Below, one piece after another: positions 22,947 to 31,263 of a stretch of DNA of 38,223 bases. How positions within the stretch are numbered: the first letter of the stretch is position 1; every line of letters starts with the position of its first letter. Source of the DNA: JAVEVF01 sp034005175 (GTDB taxonomy: Bacteria > Actinomycetota > Coriobacteriia > Anaerosomatales > SLCP01); contig JAVEVF010000005.1 of the NCBI GenBank assembly GCA_034005175.1, positions 1-38,223 on the forward strand, read 5' to 3'. The notes beneath the pieces were generated by a model that worked only from the letters and a program-made list of their open reading frames with translations, was not told where the DNA came from and did not search any database. The position numbers and the translations under genes were made by a program.

Positions 22947-25316
22947 TTACACTCCATTGGCAGAGAAGGAGACGCTGAATCCGAGAAGTTGGAAGTCCTT
23001 GCGCGTCACCGATTCGTAGCGCAGAGTGAGGGCACGACCCTTACCGCGCATCTTCAACTTAGTGTACACGATTTCCTCGCCCGTGTCAAATGTGTCGGCC
23101 AGCCCGGTCGGGGCGTAGGGCCGGCGGTAGCGGTAGGCGGCCTGCGGGTCCGACCAGCGGCCCCCGCTGCCGGTGTTGTGCCAGTCCCACCGAGCCACCA
23201 CGGTGCAGCCGCTCGGGTTCTTGGCCGTCAGACCCACGTTGCTGCCGGTGAAGCCCGTCTCCGTGCGCTGGAAGAAGCTGTGCAGGAAGGTGGCCTGCTT
23301 GTTGCGCTGCAAGTCCCCCAGGATTTCATCTCCGGTCACGAGGTAGGACACGTAGTCCTGCGGGTCCACGGTCAGCATGGTGCTATAGTCGTGGAAGGTG
23401 GTGTCGTAGAACTCCATGATCCGCAGCCCGTTGTACTGCGAGCCGATTGCCAGCACCTTCACCGAGTTGAGGAAGTCCTGGGTCGTCTCGGCATCCACGA
23501 ACATTGACACGATGTTGTCGCCGCTGTCCACCACAGCCTCGCCCGTGGAGTCGAACACCGCCTCCAGCGTCAGCGGGCGCGTGATGGTGCGCTTCGGGAA
23601 CGCCGGCCCGTTCCAGAAGTAGTTCTCGCCGGCATCCGGCGTGAAGCTGTACTTCGAGAATGCACCCGTGCGGGTGTCGAGCACCAGCATGCGGTTGAAG
23701 CACGACTGGTGCGCCGGGTAGTTATAGGCGTCAGCCTCCAGCCAGGACCAGAACACCTTCTTGCTGATCTTGTCGAAGCAGCCGTTCGCGTGGCGGCGTG
23801 CCTCGCGGTTGATCCGGCCGTAGTAGGTAAAGATTTTGGTCTGCCCAATATCAGTGACAACCGGGATGACGCCGCTGTCCGGCAGGGCCAGGACGTGAAT
23901 GCTGTTCTCGGCGAAGAAGACAACCTGCTGCTCAGTGTCCACGACGGACGACGCCGACAGGATGCCGGTGCTGCTCACCTTCTCGACGGAGAACGTCGTG
24001 GCCGTGAAGCCCGAGTCCCCACCGTAGATGAACCAGATGCCATTGCTCGCCATGACCAGCAGACCCGCCCCGAAGGGTAGGAGCTTCTGGATGTTGGCTG
24101 CCTCGGTCAGGTAGATGACGCCGCCATCCGTGTCGAGGAGGTCCGGGAAGTGCTCGGACGCAGGATCGTTCTCCTGCATCAGCGTACCCGCATCCTGAAC
24201 CTTGCTGAGGGTCTTGCTGAAGTAGACACCGCTGGGGCGCTTCGGGTTGTTGTCGCCAGCGAACCACACGCGGCCGCCGTAGAACGCGGTAGTGCGGAAG
24301 GCCGACACCGCCGGCTCGTCGTATGCGTCGTTGAAGTCCAGGGTTTCGCTCGGGTCCGACGGACTACCACTATACCCGTCCTTATCGCCGGTGAGGGCGT
24401 TGATGACAATGCGGCCCTTGGGCGCAAGGCTATTGCCGAAGTCCTGCTTCGCCAGTAGGTCGGGGTCAAAGTCATCGCTGCTGTCCTTGCCGAGAATCCA
24501 CTGCTGCGCATTGCTCGGGTACTTGGACTGCGAGGTCTGATAGGCGTTCCAGCGGGTGGCGTTCCACCCCTGGTTGATGAGATTGTACTTGTGCTCATCG
24601 GACAGGCTGGTAGGCTGCTCGTCTGTGGCGAGTCCATCGGGGATGCCGTTGAAGTCGCGGATCGCCAGTCGGCCGAACGTGGTGTTCGGGTCCGAGGCGT
24701 CGTAGCCCACACACCGCACCTCCACCACCTTCGTCTGCGCGTTGTACTCCACGTAGAACGGGAGCACGGCAGCACTGGTGAACCAGATGCGCTGGTAGCC
24801 GACCGCCGACTGCATCGGGGTTTTGGCAGCCTGGAGGTGTGAGCAGTTGTAGACGATGCCATTGCCGCTGCCGTCAATGTCAAAGTAGGTGGTGCCAGCG
24901 ATGAGGGGCTGAATCTGGCTCACATCACTGATCGGCTCCGCATCCCAGTTGCGGATGTAGATGCGGTTGCCCACCTGGATGAGCACGAAGTTCAGGTTGG
25001 TGTCGCCACCCGGATGCGGCCACGTATGCACCGTGATCGCAAGCTGCTCCTTCGTGCAGGACTCGAAGGGGCCGGGGGTGGTGGAGAAAGGACCAGCCGC
25101 CCCGCCCGGCGTCTGATCCACGATACTGCCCAGAGCCATAGGGTAGCCGTTGGCCTCCTCATTGAGGCCGAGGCGACGGCGCACCGTGCCCTTCAATTCG
25201 ATGTCGCAGTTGTCGATGTCACGAGCACTGTTCTCCGGGAACGTGAGTCCCGTAGCTTCGGTGATGAAGCCGTTGACGAATGTGCGGTAGGCTTTGTCCT
25301 GGGCAGCGCGTGCCAT
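22947..25316 (-). CDS. Tail tubular protein B, gp12-like nozzle (789 aa)
   Basis: Gene order directly after the gp11-like protein, length (T7 gp12 is 794 aa) and beta-rich composition identify the tail nozzle. The N-terminus FVNGFITEATGLTFPENSAR, then DIDNCDIELKGTVRRRLGLN is the conserved opening of podovirus nozzle proteins. Other landmarks are QRIWFTSAAVLPFY, AFYGGRVWFAGDNN and VVFFAENSIHVLAL, blades of a beta-propeller. It would form the distal tail tube and bind fibers. One base separates it from the upstream gene. A promoter-like site lies near its 3' end (23061-23089). Confidence 0.88.
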   Translation of the reverse strand: MARAAQDKAYRTFVNGFITEATGLTFPENSARDIDNCDIELKGTVRRRLGLNEEANGYPMALGSIVDQTPGGAAGPFSTTPGPFESCTKEQLAITVHTWPHPGGDTNLNFVLIQVGNRIYIRNWDAEPISDVSQIQPLIAGTTYFDIDGSGNGIVYNCSHLQAAKTPMQSAVGYQRIWFTSAAVLPFYVEYNAQTKVVEVRCVGYDASDPNTTFGRLAIRDFNGIPDGLATDEQPTSLSDEHKYNLINQGWNATRWNAYQTSQSKYPSNAQQWILGKDSSDDFDPDLLAKQDFGNSLAPKGRIVINALTGDKDGYSGSPSDPSETLDFNDAYDEPAVSAFRTTAFYGGRVWFAGDNNPKRPSGVYFSKTLSKVQDAGTLMQENDPASEHFPDLLDTDGGVIYLTEAANIQKLLPFGAGLLVMASNGIWFIYGGDSGFTATTFSVEKVSSTGILSASSVVDTEQQVVFFAENSIHVLALPDSGVIPVVTDIGQTKIFTYYGRINREARRHANGCFDKISKKVFWSWLEADAYNYPAHQSCFNRMLVLDTRTGAFSKYSFTPDAGENYFWNGPAFPKRTITRPLTLEAVFDSTGEAVVDSGDNIVSMFVDAETTQDFLNSVKVLAIGSQYNGLRIMEFYDTTFHDYSTMLTVDPQDYVSYLVTGDEILGDLQRNKQATFLHSFFQRTETGFTGSNVGLTAKNPSGCTVVARWDWHNTGSGGRWSDPQAAYRYRRPYAPTGLADTFDTGEEIVYTKLKMRGKGRALTLRYESVTRKDFQLLGFSVSFSANGV
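23061..23089 (-). promoter_or_regulatory. Promoter-like site before the internal virion genes
   Basis: Leftward -35 TTGACA (23089-23084), 17-bp spacer, -10 TACACT (23066-23061, 4 of 6), inside the 3' end of the nozzle gene. It would serve the cupin-like and internal virion genes. Confidence 0.5.
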
Positions 25317-25317
25317 G

Positions 25318-25656
25318 TTACTTCCTCTTGAGGCTCAGGGTCTTCTTCTCCTGTGCCGATTCCTGTGCTGGTTGCTCCAGCACTTCGGCCAGGGCTTCCG
25401 GCTTCACGCCAAGCTCCTCGGCCACCGTCTCCACCGACTTGTCGCCAGCGATGCGGTCGAGGTAGCCCTGCACGGCGTGATTCGCCTCGATCCACCCCCA
25501 GATGCCCTCGAACTCCGGTGGCTGGATGCCGCCCCCACGAACCACGATGACGAACTTGCCCTGCGGGCGACGGCGAATCTCGATGTCCTTTCCGAACCGA
25601 GTCTCCCCGGCTTTGAAGTTTACCTGCGCCTCAGCGTCGGCCAAAGTTGTTGACAT
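25318..25656 (-). CDS. Hypothetical protein between tail-tube genes (112 aa)
   Basis: The ATG at 25656 has GGGAG eight bases upstream and overlaps the 3' end of the gp11-like gene by 26 bases. Features: TLADAEAQVNFKAGETRFGK, a basic strand pair (DIEIRRRPQGKFVIVVRGGG), a Trp-rich turn (FEGIWGWIEANHAVQGYLDR) and a C-terminal Gln/Glu/Lys-rich helix ending LSLKRK. No family is recognised. Position suggests a tail-associated or assembly factor. Confidence 0.6.
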   Translation of the reverse strand: MSTTLADAEAQVNFKAGETRFGKDIEIRRRPQGKFVIVVRGGGIQPPEFEGIWGWIEANHAVQGYLDRIAGDKSVETVAEELGVKPEALAEVLEQPAQESAQEKKTLSLKRK

Positions 25657-26374
25657 AATAGTGCTCCCGGTCTGCAACGATAGAGTTGCGCTTCCGTGCC
25701 TGCGCAAGCTGGCGGCGGACGCGCGCTTCGTCGGGGGCAGATGCCTGCTGCTTGAAATACAGGTGAGCCGTGCTGTTCAGGGTAGCCTGAAGCAGGGGCA
25801 CCATGTGCTCCGGCAGGTCCGGGGTGTGGCCATCTTCAACCACGAAGTCCGGGATTACGACACCCCACGCACTCACGCGGTTGCCCTGCACAGTGGCTTC
25901 GACGCTTGCGTCGTAGCTGTCCAGGAACACCCGTCGATCATCGAACGTGGTGTAGAAGGTTGGCATCCGGTCGTTGCGCACGTAGAACTGAAGCTGCGTG
26001 CCGTAGGTCGTGAGCACCTTATTGCTCTCGGCGTCGCCGGAGGCAAGGCGGTTCAGGAACTCAACCGGGTCCACATACTTCAGTTCGCGGCGGGAAACGC
26101 CCGACTCACTCACATTGTACCACAGGTTGGACAGCTTACGCAAGCCCTGGGGCGCATCAAACCGGGTGGGCATGGCAGGATCGGCAGCCGGCGTCAGGGT
26201 GACGGCCCGCTTCAGGAACTCCCAGTCCTGACGGTTCATCAGTTCGAGGTAGTTCTCACGCAGGAGGTCAGCCACCTGGACAGCCTCGGCAGTCTCGTTG
26301 ATCGAGTCCACCAGATCGCTGTCCATCGTGCTGAGGCACTGCTGCACGTATTCGAGTACGGTACGAGTGGCCAT
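25631..26374 (-). CDS. Tail tubular protein A, gp11-like gatekeeper (247 aa)
   Basis: The opening ATRTVLEYVQQCLSTMDSDL and the segment ELMNRQDWEFLKRAVTLTPA are typical of the podovirus gp11 adaptor, as are FDAPQGLRKLSNLWYNVSES and the helical C-terminus (LLQATLNSTAHLYFKQQASA, then RVRRQLAQARKRNSIV). It joins the portal to the nozzle. Length is slightly above T7 gp11 (196 aa). It lies between head genes and gp12, as in T7. Confidence 0.85.
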   Translation of the reverse strand: MATRTVLEYVQQCLSTMDSDLVDSINETAEAVQVADLLRENYLELMNRQDWEFLKRAVTLTPAADPAMPTRFDAPQGLRKLSNLWYNVSESGVSRRELKYVDPVEFLNRLASGDAESNKVLTTYGTQLQFYVRNDRMPTFYTTFDDRRVFLDSYDASVEATVQGNRVSAWGVVIPDFVVEDGHTPDLPEHMVPLLQATLNSTAHLYFKQQASAPDEARVRRQLAQARKRNSIVADREHYYVNNFGRR

Positions 26375-26375
26375 G

Positions 26376-26747
26376 TTACACCGCGTTCAGTGCGTTGATG
26401 AGGTCGTTGATCTTCGCCTTGCACTCGTTGACGAGTGTCTGGGTGGTGCCAGGGTCGATGGCATCGGTTGTGGCGATGACCGTCAGCGCGTTGATGGCGC
26501 TGCGTTGTGCGGCGCTGAGCCGCGCGTTGATAGCGTTCTGCTGTGCCGTGGAGACGGGCTTGTCGGCATCCGACGTGTTGTCCACGTTGCCCAGACCCAC
26601 CTCGCTCTTGACGAGGTTGCGGAGTTCGGATGTACCGGCAACGGTACTGGACGGGGTGATGACCTTGCCCGCATCCGACGTGAGGGTGAGGGTGATGTGC
26701 TTCGGTTCATGCACTTCGGCATGAGTCATTCCTGAGTGCAGCGGCAT
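26376..26747 (-). CDS. Head-region fiber-like protein with GLGNVDNT motif (123 aa)
   Basis: Residues around 50-65 contain VGLGNVDNTSDADKPVSTAQ, a motif shared by many phage tail and head fibers. The rest is Thr/Ala-rich with a helical C-terminus (CKAKINDLINALNAV). The start is set by GGAGG five bases before the ATG at 26747. It lies between the capsid genes and gp11, so a head fiber or a small adhesin is more likely than a tail fiber. There is no enzymatic motif. Confidence 0.6.
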   Translation of the reverse strand: MPLHSGMTHAEVHEPKHITLTLTSDAGKVITPSSTVAGTSELRNLVKSEVGLGNVDNTSDADKPVSTAQQNAINARLSAAQRSAINALTVIATTDAIDPGTTQTLVNECKAKINDLINALNAV

Positions 26748-26822
26748 GAAATCCTCCGGTGAAACAAAGAGGGCCTACTCCCGCGCGGAGCGGTTTCGGC
26801 CCAAGGCTACAGCCAGGAGGGA

Positions 26823-27377
26823 TTAACCCTGTGGGTCGAGGTACTCGACCACGATGCGCGCACGACCAGCGGTGAAGTCGCCGGTCGGCGTGACGACGAT
26901 CTGCGAGGCCACCGAGGCGATGGGGCCGTTCGCGCCGGCAGCGTACACGCCGTCCACGTCGTTGCCCGCCGTGGCGTTCGAGTTCAGACCGCCGACGATC
27001 TGCTCGCCGCGACCGTGGATGCAGTAGCCCGCAACCAGATTCGCCACCGCGCACTGCGCCGCCGTGAACAGGCCGTCCACGTCAACCGCCACGCCAGCCG
27101 GCGTCTCAGTACCGATGACGTAGCTCGTGCCGCCCAGGAACGTCTCCTCCACCTGGAGGTAGGCGTCGGTGATGACCGCGTAGGCCGGAAGCTGCTTGAC
27201 CAGTGCATCGACCGCCTGCACGTCCGGCAGGTTGTCGTAGGAGAAGCGGATTTCAAGCTGGCGCTTGTTGCCCGCAACCGACTCGACGGCCGGGGCCGGG
27301 TCGGGCTTGGTGGCCGGCGACAGGCGCGGGCCGTAGAAGTGGCGGGTTGCGCCAGGGGAGGTGTATTCAACGCCCAT
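26823..27377 (-). CDS. Probable head decoration/structural protein (184 aa)
   Basis: It directly follows the major capsid gene. The sequence is beta-rich and low in Cys: YTSPGATRHFYGPRLSPATK, IRFSYDNLPDVQAVDALVKQ, YAVITDAYLQVEETFLGGTS and TPTGDFTAGRARIVVEYLDP. The position and the single compact domain suit a capsid cement protein, but the family is not recognised. A strong hairpin (27408-27425) lies between it and the capsid gene, so it may be expressed at a lower level. Confidence 0.6.
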   Translation of the reverse strand: MGVEYTSPGATRHFYGPRLSPATKPDPAPAVESVAGNKRQLEIRFSYDNLPDVQAVDALVKQLPAYAVITDAYLQVEETFLGGTSYVIGTETPAGVAVDVDGLFTAAQCAVANLVAGYCIHGRGEQIVGGLNSNATAGNDVDGVYAAGANGPIASVASQIVVTPTGDFTAGRARIVVEYLDPQG

Positions 27378-27407
27378 GTGATGCTCCGAAAGGTGTGGTG
27401 GATGAGA

Positions 27408-27425
27408 GGGGCCGTTGCCGGCCCC
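27408..27425 (-). terminator. Hairpin after the major capsid gene
   Basis: GGGGCCG (27408-27414) pairs with CGGCCCC (27419-27425) around a 4-nt loop. There is no U tract on the leftward transcript. The site, just after the capsid gene, matches where T7 has its partial terminator Tphi, so attenuation or mRNA 3'-end protection is plausible. Confidence 0.45.
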
Positions 27426-27438
27426 CGCTCAAGTGGCC

Positions 27439-28404
27439 TTACTTGTAGGCCGTTGCCGAGGTGAGGACGCAGATCAGCGTCTCGTCGCGCTGCTTGCCGA
27501 AGCCCCAACGCGCCGTGGTGCTGTACTCGTCACGCTTGAAGGTGACGTTGCGGAAGCCTTCCGCCTGCGGCTGCTGACGCCACGCACCCATGTAAGGCTT
27601 GTGCTGGTCGTCGGTCAGGCACATGAACTGGTTCACAACGCCGCTGGTGACCGACTTAGAGCTGCCGTGCGGGCCGCCGTCGATCGTCTCGGTGACGCGC
27701 GGGAGGCGGTTGCTCAGCCAGATGTCGAAGCCCGCGATGTTGCGCAGGAAGCGGCGACCCTTGGCGAAGCCCGTGGTGATAATCCCCTCGAACTGCGGGT
27801 TGTTGTTTACCGCCACCGTCGCTGCCATCGAGTGGTTCAGCGACATTTCCACGATGGGATCGGCGATGAGGACGCGACCCTCCTCCGGGACGTTCGCCTT
27901 GTCGAAGCTGAGCTTCGCGTAGTTGAAGTCCTCCAGGGTGATGACGCCGGCCGTCGAACCGCTGGCGGCAACCCAACGGTGGGCGAAGCCGTTGATGTTG
28001 CCCGGCACGCTGACCGTCTGCTTGTTGGCCAGGAGGTCGGTTTCGTACCGCTCCTTGATGACGCGCAGATGCTCCTTCGGGATCGACGCTTCCAGGGCCG
28101 CAGCCTTGTAGGCGTCCTGCTTCAGCTTGTCGGTGACGTAGCTGGCAGCCGACACGTAGTCGGTGATCGTCAGGGTGACCTGACCGCTGTCCACCGCGTC
28201 GAACTCGATGCCGGTGTCTTCCACGTAGTCGCGGAGGATCGTCTCGCCGAGGACCGGGATGTACAGCGTGGTGCCGTCGCCGAAGTCGGAAACGTCACGG
28301 TGGATGCCTTCCGGGAGGAAGCCATCGTTGATGTGCTCCAGTATGAACTCGCTGAAGATGGCGCTCTTGATGAGCGGTGCCTGATTGGCGGTGGTGTTGG
28401 ACAC
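27439..28404 (-). CDS. Major capsid protein (321 aa, GTG start)
   Basis: It follows scaffold and precedes tail genes, the standard location. The sequence has features of HK97-fold capsids: helical N-terminus (LIKSAIFSEFILEHINDGFL), VLGETILRDYVEDTGIEFDA, VTLTITDYVSAASYVTDKLK, a central domain with ITLEDFNYAKLSFDKANVPE and GRVLIADPIVEMSLNHS, and a C-terminal strand (RDETLICVLTSATAYK). T7 gp10A is 344 aa. The initiator is GTG at 28404 with AGGAGA six bases upstream. A strong promoter upstream at 29329-29301 and a hairpin downstream would raise expression. Confidence 0.88.
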   Translation of the reverse strand: MSNTTANQAPLIKSAIFSEFILEHINDGFLPEGIHRDVSDFGDGTTLYIPVLGETILRDYVEDTGIEFDAVDSGQVTLTITDYVSAASYVTDKLKQDAYKAAALEASIPKEHLRVIKERYETDLLANKQTVSVPGNINGFAHRWVAASGSTAGVITLEDFNYAKLSFDKANVPEEGRVLIADPIVEMSLNHSMAATVAVNNNPQFEGIITTGFAKGRRFLRNIAGFDIWLSNRLPRVTETIDGGPHGSSKSVTSGVVNQFMCLTDDQHKPYMGAWRQQPQAEGFRNVTFKRDEYSTTARWGFGKQRDETLICVLTSATAYK

Positions 28405-28433
28405 GAATGTCTCCTGATAATTTGGGTGTAGGG

Positions 28434-29180
28434 TTACAGTCCGGCTTCGCGCAGACGGGCCTGATAGATGTCAACCAGTTCCCGCGTGTTCTTGGCCGTG
28501 AGGATGCCGCTCAGACCACGCTGCGTGGCCTGGAACGACTGGGTGTTGTACTGGCCGCTCGACGGCAGGACGCTCGGCTTCGGCTTCGCAGTCACTTCCG
28601 GGAACAGGCGCATGAACGCCTTCGGCTTCGAGCGTGCCATTTCCGCCGCTTCCGCGAGGGTCAGGCCAGCCTCCGCCGCAACTTCAGCCACCTTCTGGTT
28701 CACCTTGTCGCCGAACGCACCCGTCAGCGCCTTCGTGACTTCAGCCCAGTTGGCGTCCCGCTGTTCCGCATCCTTGCTCTCCCTCAGCTTGCCGAGCACC
28801 TGAGCCGCAATGGCATCAGCACTCGGGGCTTCCTGGGCAGCCGGAGCAGCAGCCGGAGCAGGCGCAGCCTCAGGGGCCTTGCCCTCCAGAATCTGCTTCA
28901 GAAGGTCGGCCGCGCTGATTTGCTTCTTCAGGGTGTCGTTCACCTCGTTGAGCAGCTCGCGCTGGTCCGCCAGTTCTCCCGTCAGCGTGCCGATGTGGCT
29001 GTCCGCGTTCGTGAGCTTCTTCAGCAGGTCCGCCTTGGTGTACTGCTTGCCACCATACTCCAGCACGACAGTCGTGTCCTCCTGCGTACCGGGCTGGTTG
29101 CCCGCCCCACCGCCCTCAGCGAAATTGGTCTGTTCGCCGGGGTTACCACTGCCGGGGTCACCGGCACGAAAATCAGTCAT
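28434..29180 (-). CDS. Capsid scaffolding protein, gp9-like (248 aa)
   Basis: An acidic, Ala/Glu/Gln-rich protein with a Gly-rich start (DFRAGDPGSGNPGEQ), coiled-coil helices (LLKKLTNADSHIGTLTGELA, then LLNEVNDTLKKQISAADLLK), a Pro/Ala hinge (APEAAPAPAAAPAAQEAP) and a C-terminal helix (NTRELVDIYQARLREAGL) that would bind the capsid protein. It lies immediately before the capsid gene, 29 bases apart. The ATG overlaps the previous stop. It acts during prohead assembly and leaves the mature particle. Confidence 0.85.
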   Translation of the reverse strand: MTDFRAGDPGSGNPGEQTNFAEGGGAGNQPGTQEDTTVVLEYGGKQYTKADLLKKLTNADSHIGTLTGELADQRELLNEVNDTLKKQISAADLLKQILEGKAPEAAPAPAAAPAAQEAPSADAIAAQVLGKLRESKDAEQRDANWAEVTKALTGAFGDKVNQKVAEVAAEAGLTLAEAAEMARSKPKAFMRLFPEVTAKPKPSVLPSSGQYNTQSFQATQRGLSGILTAKNTRELVDIYQARLREAGL

Positions 29181-29509
29181 TGTTCATCCTGGTTGGTCAG
29201 TAGCCTGATGGCTTCCCGACATGCGCGCCGGTATCCATTCAGGTCAGAAAGGACAGCCAGTGCATTCGGCGAGGCGAGAACCTCGCTGGACTCTGACTGT
29301 AGTATAGCACTGTCGAGGCTCTTTGTCAAGGCCCTCGCCAGCAACTCCCTGATATGCCGGGAATTGTTCCATCGAGCATGGAGGTCAGCGACCCCCTGCT
29401 CATCCAATCCTGTGAGGAGCCGCCGGTCAAACCGGATGGCTGGCCCCTCAGATTCCGAGGCCGGCGAGTTCTCCTGCCGCCCCCGCTGCTCGGTCCTGAG
29501 CTTCCGCAT
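29177..29509 (-). CDS. Small helical protein between portal and scaffold (110 aa)
   Basis: The ATG at 29509 has AGGAG seven bases upstream and overlaps the portal 3' end by 62 bases. The N-terminus is polar (KLRTEQRGRQENSPASESEG); then helices (QGVADLHARWNNSRHIRELL, GYRRACREAIRLLTNQDEQ). No family is recognised. A strong leftward promoter (29329-29301) lies inside the gene. The ATGA overlap with scaffold suggests coupling and an assembly role. Confidence 0.55.
   Translation of the reverse strand: MRKLRTEQRGRQENSPASESEGPAIRFDRRLLTGLDEQGVADLHARWNNSRHIRELLARALTKSLDSAILQSESSEVLASPNALAVLSDLNGYRRACREAIRLLTNQDEQ
29301..29329 (-). promoter_or_regulatory. Strong sigma70-type promoter for scaffold and capsid
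   Basis: Leftward consensus -35 TTGACA (29329-29324), 17-bp spacer, -10 TATACT (29306-29301, 5 of 6). It sits about 120 bases before the scaffold start. This would give the extra transcription that capsid production needs. Confidence 0.75.
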
Positions 29510-31259
29510 CTGTCACTCCTGCTGCCGTGAATTGGGTCACCTGTTCCTGCGCTACCTGCTGGTGCTCCGCCAGTTCAACCTGCTCGTCAATCTGACCGAA
29601 CGGCTGGTAGAGTTCCAGCTTCTCGAAGCCCAGGGCCTCGTTCCACGCTCGGGCGCGGGGCTTGGCGGGGAAGTGGACCTTCAGGTCCGGGTCACCTGCC
29701 AGGACGTTCGAGAACGCCTGAAGCTCCTGCACCAACTGCGCACGCTTGGCGTAGTGGCTCGCACCTCGCGCCTTCAGTACACCACGGGCAACGAGGTCGT
29801 CTCGGGTGATGGTGACGAACTCCTCAACGCCGAAGTCCTCGTCCAGCACCTTCGCCACATCCGAGGTGTTGAGGTTCCGCACCGCCACCTCAAGCTCACC
29901 ATTCAGCACCGGCTCGACAAGCTCCTGCTCGAAGTCTTCAATCTTCGTCTGGAACAGCCGACCCGCTGCGTTCTGCAAGCTCGACACCTCGAACGCCGTC
30001 TTCTCGCCCGGCGTGCGAATGCCCATCGCCTCACGGGGCGCACCCGCGTAGGCTTCCATCTGCGCTTCCTTCAGCGCGATCTGGTTGTCCGCGTTGAGGA
30101 CTGTGGGATCGGGGGCGAGGTTTCGTACATCGCCGCCCGCGTCGTCCACGAAGTAGTTGGTGACAGGCCCGTCCTTCTCGACTTCAACCGCTCCGATGTG
30201 GACGCGGTCCGGGCTGAGCATCTGGTCGAACCCGTCCGCTCGTGCGTTCTCCAGGTGATTAATAAGATACTGCATTCCGACGAGATTGTCAAGCGGCCCC
30301 TGTGCCCACAGGTTGTCGGTGCGCTTGCGCCAGCCGGCGTGGTAGATGCGGCCGAAGCCTTGGTAGTCGTCCATTTTGCCCTGGCGGATCACGCATCGGC
30401 GGTCCACCACGGTGATGACCTGGGACTTGTGCAGCGTGCCGGTGGCCTGATCGTAGATGTCGCCGACGAAGTGCAGCAGTTCCACCTTGCCTGACCGGAA
30501 GTAGTGCGACGGTGAGGCGAAGCCATCCATCTGCATCTGGATGTTCTTGTTGATGTCCGACTCCTTCCACCCGGAGATCACCGAGTAGAACTTCTTCAGT
30601 CGCTCGATCTCGTCGGCGTCGTACTCCTGACCCTCCGGGCTGTCCTCGACGCGGCGGAACAGTTCGCCACGGGTGACAAGCTCACGGATGATCTTCGGCG
30701 AGTCCTTGAACTCGGCGACTGTGGGGTCGAACACGATGTCATAGGGACTGATGCGGAAGACCTTCGGACCCTCGTAGGTCACGTAGTCTTCGCCCGTGAT
30801 GCTGTCCTTCTCCACCTCGCGCACGTACTCGACTCGGCAGAAGCAGTTGCCCGTCTGGACCCAATCGTCCAGGAGCTTCTTCATCACCGCACGGAAGCCG
30901 CTGTAGTCGTGCTTTGTGGCGAGGTAGTTGACGATGGCAGCCCGCTTCTTCGCCGTGGCATCGCTGCGCTTGGCTGGATCGAAGGTGAAGAACTGCCGGT
31001 TGCCGAACAGCGCGTTGCTGTAGTTGGCACCCAGGTTGTCGTGAATCTGCGTCAGCTTCGGGATCACCGTGCTGTGCGACCACGGGTTCTTACTGTTGGT
31101 CGTCTCGCGGGTGGAGGTGGCGTACACATACTGGATGACCTCCTTCACGCGGTTCAGCCACACCTGTCGCCCCGTGTTCCACTCGGTGTACATGCTGGCG
31201 ATCTGCTCGCCCAGGCTGTGGGGTTCCAGCCCATTCAGTTCAACGCTGGCCTTGGCCAT
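29448..31259 (-). CDS. Portal (head-tail connector) protein, gp8-like (603 aa)
   Basis: It lies directly after the large terminase and before scaffold, as in most podoviruses. Length is close to T7 gp8 (536 aa). Landmarks: YTEWNTGRQVWLNRVKEVIQ near the N-terminus, TVIPKLTQIHDNLGANYSNA, VQTGNCFCRVEYVREV, FRISPYDIVFDPTVAEFKDS and REAMGIRTPGEKTAFEVSSL, all in the style of podovirus portals. It forms the dodecameric DNA channel. The C-terminus is Gln/Ala/Gly-rich. Four bases separate it from the terminase stop. A promoter-like site lies inside at 30264-30292. Confidence 0.9.
   Translation of the reverse strand: MAKASVELNGLEPHSLGEQIASMYTEWNTGRQVWLNRVKEVIQYVYATSTRETTNSKNPWSHSTVIPKLTQIHDNLGANYSNALFGNRQFFTFDPAKRSDATAKKRAAIVNYLATKHDYSGFRAVMKKLLDDWVQTGNCFCRVEYVREVEKDSITGEDYVTYEGPKVFRISPYDIVFDPTVAEFKDSPKIIRELVTRGELFRRVEDSPEGQEYDADEIERLKKFYSVISGWKESDINKNIQMQMDGFASPSHYFRSGKVELLHFVGDIYDQATGTLHKSQVITVVDRRCVIRQGKMDDYQGFGRIYHAGWRKRTDNLWAQGPLDNLVGMQYLINHLENARADGFDQMLSPDRVHIGAVEVEKDGPVTNYFVDDAGGDVRNLAPDPTVLNADNQIALKEAQMEAYAGAPREAMGIRTPGEKTAFEVSSLQNAAGRLFQTKIEDFEQELVEPVLNGELEVAVRNLNTSDVAKVLDEDFGVEEFVTITRDDLVARGVLKARGASHYAKRAQLVQELQAFSNVLAGDPDLKVHFPAKPRARAWNEALGFEKLELYQPFGQIDEQVELAEHQQVAQEQVTQFTAAGVTDAEAQDRAAGAAGELAGLGI
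30264..30292 (-). promoter_or_regulatory. Promoter-like site inside the portal gene
   Basis: Leftward consensus -35 TTGACA (30292-30287), 17-bp spacer, -10 TATCTT (30269-30264, 4 of 6). It lies in coding sequence, upstream of the scaffold promoter. Confidence 0.4.
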
Positions 31260-31263
31260 TCTG

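Noticed and set aside
28377..30494. Long rightward open frame (705 codons) opposite portal and scaffold
   Set aside because: It is the complement of well-supported leftward genes (portal, small gene, scaffold), runs across three gene borders, and gives a low-complexity Arg/Leu/Val-rich product; long antisense frames are expected in GC-rich coding DNA.
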